NCBI RefSeq assembly: GCF_000143415.4
Contig: NW_003314262.1
Location: 1,539,960-1,603,959, forward strand
DNA: 64,000 nt
Direction of reading: 5' to 3'
From: Selaginella moellendorffii
Lineage: Eukaryota; Streptophyta; Lycopodiopsida; Selaginellales; Selaginellaceae
Position numbers and translations under genes: made by a program. The notes beneath the pieces were generated by a model. The model ran no database searches. It saw nothing but the letters and a program-made list of their open reading frames with translations, and was not told where the DNA came from. Of this stretch, positions 35,420 through 47,271 are shown in pieces. The first letter of the stretch is position 1. Each line of letters opens with the position of its first letter.

Positions 35420-38405
35420 TTAATTGAACTTTGCATAAGTACATAGAGTTCTGCCTTGCAGAAATTCCTCCACTAGATCTCGCGCGTTCGTTAGGTTCTC
35501 CTTTGGTTCCCATGTTGCTTCGCAGTGTGGAAATCCTTTCCACTTCACATAGAACTCTCTCACCTCGCGTCCTTGTCGCTTGCTCTTGCGCGCATTAAGG
35601 ATGGCCTCGACTTCGTATTCCTCTTCCCTTTGAATAACCTCAGGTAAAGGTCTTACTTGGTCCTTGCGAAGCGGATCCTCAAAATACGGCTTGAGTAAGT
35701 TCACGTGGAACACGGGATGCATCTTCCCCATCTCTCGAGGAAGTCGGAGTCGGTAAGCCACTTTACCGATTCGAGCCTCAATCTCGTAAGGCCCCGTGAA
35801 CCTGCTTAAGGAACTCAAGATCAATTCATTTATAGGAATACATGCATTTTTACCTTTAGGTCAACTTCCGGCTGATCCCACTTGGTAGCCTGAGGTTCTT
35901 GGTGTTCAGCCACACCTTCTCCCCAGCTTAGAACTCTACATCCCGGTGCTTCTGGTTCGCGTACTTAGTTTGCCTTTGTTGAGCTCGTTCCAAGGAATCC
36001 CTCACTAGATTCCAAATGTTGAGTCTTTCCGCTGTGAATGCCTCCACTGCAGGTAACTCTCGTGATACTCGGCCACGCCGAGTTCCACAGGACCTTCAAT
36101 AGCTCGCCCATTGATGACTTCTCATGGACTCACCCCGATACTCGAATGTGGTGAGTTGTTATAACACATTTCCGCAAGTCCCAAATGACTTACCCAATCG
36201 GTTTGGTCTCCTGAGACATAGCATCGCAAATAATCCTCCAGCTGCCTATTCACCCTTTCCGTTTGTCCGTCTATCAAGAAGTGTTAGTGCCACCAAACTT
36301 GACTTAATACCCCATACCTGTCTATGGGTGATAGGCTGTGCTGAATTTCAACTTGGTGCGATACTGTTCCAAGAGAGTCCTCCAGAACCTACTAGTGAAG
36401 ATCTTATCTCGATTTGAGATGATCTCTTCCGGCCTTCCCCGTACTCGAACCACTTGTTCGAAGAACAGCTTCGCCACACCTTCCGCATCCACTTCTGTTG
36501 TGGTGGGTATGAAATGTGCCATTTTCAAAAATCGGTCCACCACCACGAATATCGCATCAAACCCCTCGCTTGGGGGAAGTCCTGTGATGAAGTCCATCGT
36601 AAGACATTTTCACGGACGATTTGGAATTGGGATGCTTTGCAACAAGCCCCCACTAGCCTTAGTCACGGCTTTGACCTGCTGATATGTTGGACATGTCTTT
36701 ACATAGTCTTGGACATCTTTAGCCATATCTGGCCAATGGTACTTCCTCTTGAGTAAGCCCATTGTCTTGGGCACTCCGCCGTGTCTCGCAAGAGGTCCGT
36801 CATGACACTCTTCTAAGGCTACCTTCCTTAATTCCCCTTCTAGAACATACACCTTCGTTTGCTTGTAATAGATGAGTCCGTTGCATTCTGCATAGCCCGT
36901 TTTCTCTTCCGTTGGCAGCTCACTTCTTTGGTAAGCTTCCCGTGCCTCCAGATTCCTTAGCAACACTTCTTGTGCTAGACCATCGTTCTCATATGCTGTC
37001 CGCACATCATCCCAGAAGGTTGCTGTTGCACTGGATATTGCCAACCTCAAGCTTGCTTTTCGACTTAGTGCATCCGCCACGATGTTGCTCTTCCCAGGCT
37101 TGTACAGAATTTCGCAATCAAACTCGGCCAAGGCATTGGCCCACCGACCTTGTTTCCCTCTTAGGTCGGGCTGTGACAAGAAGTGTTTCGTTGCCACATT
37201 ATCCGTGTAAACCTTGAAGTGTCTCCCAAGGTAGTGTTGCCACTCCTTGAGCGCTTTGACCACCGCAAACAATTCCTTCTCGTGGGCAGGCCACTTCCAT
37301 TGAGCCGTGTCCAACTTCTTCGAGAAGAACGCTACTAGATGGTTGTCTTGCTTCAAAATTGCGCCCAACGCAAAGTCCGAAGCATCCGTTTCTACCTCAA
37401 AGTCCTTACCAAAGTCTGGTAATGCCAACACGGGAGCCTTTCTCAACTTCCCTTTGAGGTGGACGAATGCCGCCTCGCATTCCGCTGTCTATACCATCTT
37501 CCCTTTTCCTGTTTGGTCCGTTAAGGGCAAGGCTACTCTCGAATAGTGTCTGATAAACTTTCGGTAGTAGTTGTATAGCCCCAAGAACGCCCTCAACTCA
37601 TGTACATTCGATGGTCGCTCCCATTCCTGGATCGCTTGGACCTTCTCCGGGTCCACCTTGAGCCCGTCCTGGCCCACCACATGCCCAAGAAACTTTACCT
37701 CTTGTTGAGCGAAGTCACATTTGCTCTCTTTAGCATACAGTTTGTGTTCCCTTAGTTTCTCAAACACCTTCGCCAAGTGTTCGGCATGCTCCTTTAGTGT
37801 CTTGCTATAGATCAGGATGTCGTCGATATAGACAACCACGAAGTGATCTAGATAGGGTACAAAGATGTGGTTCATCAACGCCGAAAACGTTGCCGGTGCA
37901 TTGCACAGCCCGAAGGGCATCACCAGAAACTCAAAGCTCCCATACCTCGTTCGACAGGTTGTCTTCTCGACATCTTCCTCAGCTACCCTGATCTGGTAGT
38001 ATCTTGACCTTAGGTCAATCCTCGAGAATTATTTTGCCTTTCCCAACCTATCGAACAGGTCCTCAATCCTTGGCAAAGGGTACTTGTTCTTCTTTGTATA
38101 TTTGTTGAGCAACCGGTAATCTATGCACATGCGCATAGATCCATCTTTCTTTTTCACAAATAACACTGGCGCCCCATATGGCAACTTGCTCAACCTAACA
38201 TACCCTTTGTCCACCAACTCCTCTAGTTGACACTTGAGCTCTTTGAGTTCTTTTTCGTTCAAACGATAGGGGGGACGAACCACCGCCTCAGCACCCTCGA
38301 CCAGCTCAATCTTATGTTCTATCGGTCGTGCGGGGGGCAACCCCGCCGGTAACTCCTCTGGCATGGTATCCTGGAATTGGTCCAACACTCGTCGGATCAC
38401 TAAAG
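35420..38405 (-). pseudogene. Gypsy II pol: RT, RNase H, integrase, chromodomain
   Basis: From 38405 leftward: RT start ([21 protein letters not shown] near 38150), core ([24 protein letters not shown], 37923-37489), RNase H and HHCC integrase zinc domain (37446-36610), and catalytic core (36597-36322). After a frame change comes the C-terminus with a chromodomain (YEVEAILNARK, YVKWKGFP, ATWEPKENL; 35824-35420), which marks it as a chromovirus-type Gypsy. Stops interrupt near 38026, 37487 and 36608. The YIDD motif is intact. Confidence 0.9.
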
Positions 38406-38429
38406 AAGTTCTATTTCGTTAAAGTGGGA
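38406..38429 (+). repeat. Left terminal inverted repeat of B
   Basis: Twenty-four bases, one mismatch to the A repeat at base 4. Preceded by AAAG. Confidence 0.93.
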
Positions 38430-38847
38430 ATTGTCATTATCCCACTTGTAAAATAAGGTTTCCAAACCTTTATATAGTATATAAATATAACAAAATTCAA
38501 CTACATTGAGGCACATGCCATTTTATTTTAAACAAGGAAATGTCTACTCAATCACTTCTCCTCCCCCTGCCACTGCTTCACCTCTCTCTTCTACTTGTCA
38601 TTGTTGTCCAATTTCTTTCCATCCTTTTAATATTGGCTCAGTTGCTCTGAGTCTAGGTGGAGCCCAAGTCCCCATTCAATCTTTACTTTCCCCTTATTAA
38701 TAAAACAACTTCGTAGACTTCCAATAACATGCTGTAACACTTCTAGTATAATGCAAATCCTCTCAAAGAATTGTCTTTTAATATTAATACAATGGCATGG
38801 AACCCCATGCCATAATAAGTTACATTTTTAAATAAATACATGCCATC

Positions 38848-41800
38848 TCAGACTGTTATTTTTTGCCTCCAACGCCTATACAATAATCTTGGAATTTCAT
38901 CACTCTCCACACTATCAGGATTTAAACCCAATAGTAATGCCATCTCTTCTCTAATACGTCCACGCTCATGTTCAGTGGTCGAAGAACCCATCCGGTTGAG
39001 CAGATTATGGAGATGCGGATAGTGCTTGGCTAGACAATATACATGCCATAAATGATGACTGGTGTCTGTCCGATCAAATGGCTTCTGATATACCGTTCCA
39101 TCTGCCATTTGGTTGATTTCTGCAGCCACCTCCTGGACTGGCCGGTTCTCTATCACCATCGCTCCAAGCCGTTTTGCAAGGTCCCCTAGAACATACGGTT
39201 TCTTCTCACTAGTTTCCATACTACAAGAGATGGGGTGCACTGCATATGTGTGCATGTTCGCTGCAGTTTTAATCGGCGAGTCATCAATGATGAGGATTTC
39301 ACTTGACCTAGCAGTCCGGTTCATCACTACAGCCTCTGGCTTGACGAAGATGGGCTTGCTACCCCTCACATGGACCATAGTCAAGCAATCCTCCTGCGTT
39401 AGGAGAAAGTCAAATGGTAATATTACTCGCGTCTGATTGTGCATCATCTGTAGCAACATTAATGCATTGTGGCGCATTATGGATGTCCAAACTCCCAATT
39501 GCAAATTGAACCCGGCCCCCTGTTTTAAGTGTCGCATGGTCATTATTAGATCCCGTAGTTTCTCCCGTGTGATTAATGTGAATTTGTCTCTTTTGACCAA
39601 CTTGCGACCGCAGGCTTTGGAGGGTGCAGTGACATTCGAGGACGAGCCACGCTCATGGGAGAAAAGGACACCGTTTAGATCAAAAATGATACAGTACCTT
39701 CGCCGTGACTCTGAAATGAAATGCGTCAGCATAAAAAATGGTACAAGTCAATTTTACCATCTACAATATTAGCGAATGGTGCTCCCGATGGTCGTTGAGA
39801 GGGTTTTGGTCGAGGAAACGTGAAGGGCGGAAATACTCTCCTCTGCAATGTGGGGTCAATCGCATCCGATGGTGTGTGGGCACATGCCATTTCAGCTGTA
39901 GACTCTGGTACAACTGGCTCAACAGTGGCATGGGGTGGTTCCGATGGCGTGTGATCACACGCCATTTCAGCTGGTGCCTCCGTTGGCAAAGTGGACATGA
40001 CCGAACAGGCAGCAGAGGCAGTGTAGGGAGGTTCCAACGGCGCGTAGTCAGACGATTGGGCACACGTTGAGTCCGTTGGAAATGAGGATACGACCGGCTC
40101 GGCGGCTGGGGTGGCCTCATGCGGGTCCAATGGCGCCTGGTCACCGTCAGTTGGATACGTGGACAAGATTGACTCAGTGGTATGGGCAGCATCAAGTGGA
40201 GCGTGGTCAGCTTGCTTGGCGTTGATATGGATAGTAGCCTCCACCAGCTCTGATGACTCTTGCAGGCAAGTAGAGCCCACTGGCGAATCCATATACATGT
40301 GCAAATATCTCCCTTCGATTGAGATGGTATCCTCCCTACTGGCTACTAAAAACAAACTCATTAGCACATTGAATCGACTATACTGTATTTACCATCAACT
40401 GCTATTGAGGAACTAAGACCGATATCACTTGGGCGCACTGCTGATTCTGAAGGATTGGACATACGTTTCGACCCTTGCTTGGCACTATCCTTCCTTGACA
40501 CTAAAGGCTAGAGTTTGTATCTTAATTCAACTGAATAATCTCTACTTACCATTTGCTTTGCAACCTACATGGACAATGTTAGAAATGGTAAAAGGTTAGG
40601 AATGGATGTATTATTATTTACCTGATGGTTTGTCTTGTATGACCTTCCTCCGCTGCTCTTTGGCCACCTCAGGCTGGCCATCATCGTCATCATCATTGTC
40701 GTCGTTATTGTGATCGTCACCATTGTGAGGACCATCCAAGTCCTCTTCGTCCTCCTCTTCTTCGTCCTCCTCTTCTTTGTCCTCCTCTTCGTCCTTCTGC
40801 TCTTCCTGCTCATTATCTTTCTCTGGCTCCTCATCCCCCTCCTGCATTTCTTCCATAGGCTGCTCAGGCTGGATGGCTTGTTCTTCCAGGACCATCTTGG
40901 GAAAATCATCTGGCCGAGTCTCCATCTCAAAATACAAGACATCCATAGCCTGTTTTAGTGCGTGACCTAGGACCGTATCCTCACCCGACTGTCTTAACAT
41001 GGTTTTTGCACGTTCTTGCACCCTTCGAAGACGATGAGATGAGAAAAACATGGCCCTGACTTGAAAAGCATCCCTCATCCATTGTACCTCTCCATTGAGA
41101 TTGGGGAAGGGGAGTCCGCCATAGGAATCTGAGTCAGGAGGTGGTGACCGCAAGGCATTACCTATCATCTTTTCGTTGCCCTTCTTCCTTTTCGAATCAA
41201 ACGCCTCTGATCCCGACGACTGTCCAACGTGCTTTCGCTTTTTATGACCACTAACAGTTTGAGCTTGGCTAGTGCTTGCCTGTTTTGCCTTTGAAGAAGT
41301 GTCTCCTGCAAGGAATGGCATGAGACCACACGCCATTGCAAATATAATTTGTACCTCCTATTTTCCTATTGCTTATCTGTTTGTCCTTCTTCGACGCGCC
41401 ACCAGTGCGCTTTTCAGTCCTCGTGTCTGAATATTCACAACGATCTATAATCAAAATGGCGTGAGGCCTCACATGACCTTATCTTGTGCAGGTTGTGAGC
41501 TCGGCCTAACATGGGTATCTTCAACAGTAGCTGTTAACGCCGTTTCAGCATCTGGGGGTGGCCATGCTCCTGCATACAGAGCTTGTGAGATAACATTTAA
41601 ACTTAAAGTGCGTACTCACCAGGTTCGCAGAGAAGATACTGTTTTTCTTTGGCAACTGTAATTATATGCTTCATTGAAGTCACCTCTTCAATGGAGTTTG
41701 TCACCGCAACACACGGGACACCCTTGAGTAGTGCGGCTCGAAAGAATAGTCCGTCGCAGTTGTACTCGACAACGCATTTGCCCTTGGAGTCGGAAGCAGG

Positions 41801-44409
41801 TGCTATTGCATTGAAGACCCAGCTGAGCATTTCCCATGCTGCACCTGGAGCTTTCTCTGGATTCGAAAGCTCCATAGCCGTCTTCAGTTCCTCAGGCACG
41901 GGTAAATTGACCTCCCTCAGATCAATTCGATCGGCCTTGTCGAACGAAGCTGGGAAGTCACTCCAGTCCCACTCTACTGCAGGACCAATAACAAAGGCGA
42001 GTGTGAAGATGCAGACATTCGTCGGTATCTTCTTCTTAGCCATTATCCCATGGATCTCCTACATCTCCTTACCTTTCAACCGAGCCTTCACCTCGTTCAA
42101 GGCCTTCCAGAACTTGTGATAGGATTCAGAGTCGTAGATCATATAGTGGACTGAAGATTCCACCTCCGCAAGTCCCACCATTAAGTCAATGATGGAGCTG
42201 ACTTCGTCTGCATGAGTGATCTCCTCGTTTGTGAAATCCATCACACAAAAGATGTTCTTGACCTGCTCATCTCCGCGGGAAACGATGCTCCTCCACCTTT
42301 GATCCTCATCCGAATTCACGTATACCCGGTAAGGTTCTCGATAGGCCTCTACTGCGGGGTCGAGCTGTTTCTGAAGCCGGCGGTCGACATCCCTCTTAAT
42401 GAAATTTGGATACTGATCCAACTTCTCAGCTTTACTTTTCGTGGCATCCCGCAGCAGATCGATGAACTTGGGGGCCCCCTTCACGTAGTCGTCGATGTCT
42501 TCATTTGACAACTCCAGCTCTTCCATCATCTCTTGCGTGGTGTCAATGCTCACTCTCTCCACGGCCACTTGCTCGAAGATCCAATCCTTCAATAGCGCAC
42601 GAGCTCTCAGAGTCGTGCACAAGTCCTCGTATGTCACAATATGGCCGGGAGTCATTTTGGTCTTGTTGAAGATTACCTCACCACGTAGAAGAGCATTAGC
42701 CACTGTCAGAAGGTCATCGTCGTCTAGAGACCACGAGAAATGCAAGGCGTTGAGCTTCAAATCATTGGGCTTCCGACCGTCCTCCACACCCATTGAGTTT
42801 AGCAACTCCCCGTCATGGTACCTTCTCAGCACATCTACCCATTTGTCAAAAATAGCTTTTGTCGCGAGTAGAATGTTATGGATGCTGAGTGTGTCATTGA
42901 CCCCCAGTGTTTTCGAGAGAAGACTCGAGAATTCCTGCAGTGGAAATGGCGTGAGGCCACATGCTATGCCACATGCAACGAGGCTTACCTGCCAAGCGCT
43001 AGTTGCTAGTGCACGTCCTTGTCTTGGTTTTTGTGGCTTCTTCAGTTGAACCCAGAGCTTCCGTGTTCGTGCCAATGTCTTGTGCAGACCCGATTTGTAG
43101 CACGTTTCTTGCTTGACATTCTGCGCGTGGGAGATGAATATGATAGATCGGAGGGGCGAGTTGCCTTTTATCAGGCGGACAACTCTTGTCTTGAAGACTT
43201 TCTTCACCTCCTCGCCCACCATAATATCCAGAACTATCTCTTGCATCGCCAAGCTAGAATGCTGCCCGGAGACGGCATAGAACCGGATGTTCTGATCGTC
43301 CAACACCTTCCTATTGATCAAGTCTAGAAACCTCGTCTCGCCCTTCATTGTTCGGTAGTAGGGGATCATGTCTGCAATGTCGGGTGTTACTGGACTTGCC
43401 AGCATCTTCTGCTTCAATTTCTCCACCCACTCATCAGATACTAGCCTGTGGTTGTATTTGCTTTGGATGTTGATACGGCTCACGTCGATTGTATATACTT
43501 TGTTGGAATAGTAACAAGTACTATTATCTGCGACGATTTTTGCTGCCTCTTCTTGCTCTTTCTGCTCTTTGCGGCTCTTCCTTTTGGTGAGTGTAGTGTT
43601 CAAACCCGAGGCAATGGCATCACCGAGTAGCTTCTTTTTTGGAACAAGAGAGTCGGACGTCGGCTTGAGCTTGACCACCCTTTTCTGCTTCGGGGTAGTT
43701 TCCAGATCGACCCCCTTCCCCTTCACTTCGCGAACTGGAGGCACTTTCAATGACTCAATGTTGGAATATAGTTTTTGAACATCGCCGTAGGTGAGGTCCG
43801 TAGATTCCATGTGATCTTCATAGACCCGCAGCGTCTTTGAAATTGTGGGCCTCTTGGACAACCTCTCCCTAGCTCCCTCTAGGAATTCCTCATAGCCGCT
43901 GCCCCCCTCCAGGAAGCCGCTAGGATGTGCAAGGTGGATCTTGAAGGCGGATGCTGTCTCTACCACAAGTGCCAGTCCATATTCTTGCATGGAACTGCAT
44001 GAAGTGTCTGTCACTTGGATGAGGATCCCCATGCATTCTTTTCTCCCACCATCTGTGTTGTACAGCCTCAGATCCTCGCCTTCCATCCCGAAAGTCCAAC
44101 TGGTGAGCTCCTCCCCCTTCTCTGCATCCACATTGACAGTGGCTGGAAGAAGAACGCAATTCCTCGCCTGTTCAGAAATGCACAACAATTAGAGCTGACA
44201 GATGAAAAGCTAGCAGCTGGAAATAACGTGAGGCCACACGCCATTCACCACTGCATCAGATGTCTTGAGGCTGCATCCTAAGATGGCATGAGGCTACATG
44301 CCATCTGTAACCGGACTGCACTCGAGAGCCCAATCGGTGCATGCCAATGTTGCTACTGAATGGCATATGGCCTCATGCCATTTTCTACTTGGCCTAAAAG
44401 ACTTACCAT
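38848..44409 (-). pseudogene. ParB-like / acidic / HAD phosphatase-like fusion gene of B
   Basis: Same plan as A: ATG at 44409-44407, exon 2 from 44167, last exon 39710-38848 (863 nt, equal to A). The ParB-like region (FYAVSGQHSSLAMQEI) lies around 43240-43290 and the acidic run around 40700-40830. The HAD exon keeps FDLNGVL, the WTS step and DDSP. Defects differ from A: TAG at 42059-42061 where A has CGG; the donor of the 38-nt intron reads AT; a 12-nt deletion removes a Gly-Gly-Ser-Pro stretch; intron 6 is missing. B keeps CGA where A has its TGA. The HAD proteins of A and B differ at about 12 of 294 residues. Same uncertainty as A about one versus two genes. Confidence 0.72.
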
Positions 44410-44554
44410 TTGAAGCCGAATGGAGGCCGTGACAATCGAGGCCGGACTCGCTGGCAAATGTGCACTATGTGTGCAGCGGATCGTAGCAGCAAGGCTACTC
44501 TGCCACTTACAGTTGGAGAGTGGCGCTGAAATCTCCCGGGACGCCAAGTGGGCT

Positions 44555-44800
44555 GCGTGTGGGTGGCGGAGTGGGCAGCGGAGTTGGCGGCGAAGTTACA
44601 AATTGGGTGTGTCTTGAAGTGGACGCCGATGCACACGAGCGCGATGCGAGCGCGAGTGTGATGCAAGCGCGAGTGGACGCCGATGCACACGAGAAACCTG
44701 TAGAGAAGTGAGCGTGATCGCGAGTGGGAGCGCGATGCGAGCGGGAGCGCGAGTGTGATGCGAGCGCGAGCGCGAGTGTGCGAGCGCGAGTACGAAGCAA
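44555..44800 (-). repeat. GC-rich GCGAGCGCGA repeat before the B ParB-HAD gene
   Basis: Counterpart of 7015-7245. Unit numbers differ slightly between copies, as expected for a slippage-prone array. It lies upstream of the proposed first exon. Confidence 0.7.
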
Positions 44801-45135
44801 AATGCAAAACCTAACCTCACACGCGCGAAATGTCACAACGGTTGGTAATCCTGCCACATCATCATTCCTCAGACTTGGGCGCCACCATTAATTTCTGGAT
44901 TGCCGCGCGCATGCAAGCACGCAAAATCCAAAAGAAATCCGCAACGTCATCATTCCTCGGACTGCATGCACGCGAAATCCAAAAGAAAGATCATGATTGG
45001 GATATCATTTAATACCCTTGCTATATTTATACCATGCATGATTGGATATTCCAAAGCATCTTGTATTTCCAAAAATGGCAGATGTTCAGCTAAATAAAGA
45101 AATTCTATCTGTTTCTATTTTTCTCTCAAATCAAT

Positions 45136-45302
45136 ATTATAGTGTGTGGGCTCATGCAATTTTGAACCAAAGAAACCCAAAAAACGTTGGACCCAAAATA
45201 TTTTGAAAAAACCCAAAAAACCCTAAACATTTTAAACCCAAAAATCCAAGCATCCTGTGGCGTTATTCCTTGAATGGAGTGTGGGCGCATACTATTTTTA
45301 GG
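45136..45302. repeat. Internal repeat module, B copy c
   Basis: Most diverged module: half-palindrome (GTGTGGGCTCATGCAA), then an AACCCAAAA-rich tract, then a second degenerate palindrome at 45276. A has no counterpart. Confidence 0.65.
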
Positions 45303-45429
45303 GCCAAATGCTGAATGGAGAAAAATTCCCTTTCAGTGCAAATGCTGCAAGAGGTAGATGCCGAGCACAAAGGACTGTAACTACCTCACATGACACAGAT
45401 AAACTTTTCTCTATTTGGCAAAGATAAAC

Positions 45430-45545
45430 TTTATAACGTGTGGGCTCATGCAATTTTGAACCCAAAAAATGCACCAAAAAATTCTCGGCGTCATCTGGCG
45501 TTATCTCTTGAATGGCGTGGGGCCGCATGCCATTTTCAAGGGCAC
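45430..45545. repeat. Internal repeat module, B copy b
   Basis: Corresponds to A 6597-6705 and ends with the palindrome at 45511. Confidence 0.75.
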
Positions 45546-46006
45546 ATAGGAGTATATTCCTAGGATATTCTGACACATGCGAGATTTTTTTGAGTTTTCT
45601 GGAGATCCAACCGTTAGATCGCAACTAAATTTTACAGAATGGTATACAATGTCTTTCTTGATGACCCTGCAAAGAAGCATCTCGATCGGAAACCACATTA
45701 GACCACACGAGCCTTACAATGTTTCAGGGGCATTTGCTATAGATCCGACCGTTATTTTGCTCCAAGATTTTACAGTTTGGTGTGCATTGACCTTTCCATC
45801 GACACTGCAAAGGGACATCACAATCAGATGCGGGATCACAAGAAACTAACTTCACTAACTCTGGTTTCACCAAGATCTATGTAAGGAGTTATGAAATGAA
45901 AGAACCCTCTCTATTGAAATGTGTTTATGGTCCTAGGGGCATTGTGACATATCAAAGGATTTTGCATCAAGTTCTGTATTTGCATGTTTATCAAGCTACT
46001 GAATTG

Positions 46007-46040
46007 CTAAACCCTAAACCCTAAACCCTAAACCCTAAAC
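46007..46040 (-). repeat. Interstitial telomeric repeats (CCCTAAA) of B
   Basis: About four CCCTAAA units in the interval between the two divergent genes, equivalent to A 6096-6128. Confidence 0.8.
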
Positions 46041-46370
46041 ATGTGGCAAATGCTGTGTGAAGAAAGATGCCTTTCTGGGCAAATGCTGTAAGAGGCAGAT
46101 ACCGAGCAGATGTATCTCAGGCTAGCGAAGGGGACAAACGAAAGCTAGCTATAAACATGACGGGATGCAAATAGATTACTAGGCTGGTCCTGCGAAAATC
46201 AAAAACCATAATTGAAAACAATGAAAATGCAAAAAGAAAGGTTTATAATATTTTTGAATTTTAAGCAACCAAAGGAATGTAAGTAGGGCATGTGTTTGTA
46301 AGTTTAAAAATGCCTCAACCACTTAAATTCCCAAGTAAATAAAGCTGTTTCTATTTTTGGTACAGGTAAA

Positions 46371-46475
46371 CTTTATAGTGTGTGGGCTCATGCAATTTTG
46401 AACCCAAAAATGCACCAAAAAATGCTCGACTAGCATTATTCTTTGAATGGCGTGTGGCCTTATATTGCCATAAAT
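46371..46475. repeat. Internal repeat module, B copy a
   Basis: Corresponds to A 5658-5805 and ends in a degenerate palindrome (46446). Confidence 0.75.
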
Positions 46476-46754
46476 GGACGTACACACACAGCATAATTAT
46501 TCCTTTACACGGCGAATAATCTTGGCGCGGATCGCTGACATGGCATGGCAAAGTTCGAATCACTAACATGGCACAGCTGGATCGAGGCAAGGACATGATG
46601 TGACAAAGTTCAACCTCCGACAGCAAAGTCTAGAAGCTACTCAGTTTGAAATTTGTCAGAGGAATCATAAGATCTGGTTTGTTAGAGGATTTGATGTGAC
46701 GTTCAAGCGTGTGTTATTTTTGAATTCTCGAACTCATTCCTAGGTCTATCATTT

Positions 46755-46975
46755 TTGTGCGCCGTGTTCTTGGTTCCGCTGAGCGCAGTGAGCGCTGCTT
46801 GTGTAAGCGGCGTTGTGGGCTGTGGTTTATGCGTCTACGAGCGGTTGCGGCATTGCGAGCGCCATTGCGAGCGGCAGTTTATGCGAGTGGCAGTTTGTGC
46901 GAGCGGCGCTACGAGCAGTTGCGGTGTTGCAAGCGGCACTACGAGTAGTTGCGGTGTTGCGAGCGGCACTGTCTT
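46755..46975 (+). repeat. GC-rich GCGAGCGGC repeat upstream of the B transposase
   Basis: Counterpart of 5155-5345. It is followed at about 47025-47270 by palindrome-rich leader sequence that ends in an intron acceptor (CTTTCAG) just before the ATG at 47272, so this array is probably in the 5-prime UTR or promoter. Confidence 0.7.
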
Positions 46976-47271
46976 TGGTGTGGCTACCGCTTCCTCTTGA
47001 TATTCGGCACTTGTGCTTCCTGGTATGTTCACCATGGAATGGTTTAGGACCACATTTAGAAATGGCATGAGGCCTCATGCCATTAGTGGTACCACTAATA
47101 GCATGAGGGTTCATGCCAATTTTGTGAATGCGAAATTTCACGTGGGTGTCAATAGCATGTTTGAATAATGGCATGTGGCCTCATGCTATTGAGGTTGTTT
47201 GGTATGTTATGATTTAGGCCATTCTCCAATCATTTTTTGTATGGTCTTAACTTCTTTTCTGCACTTTCAGA

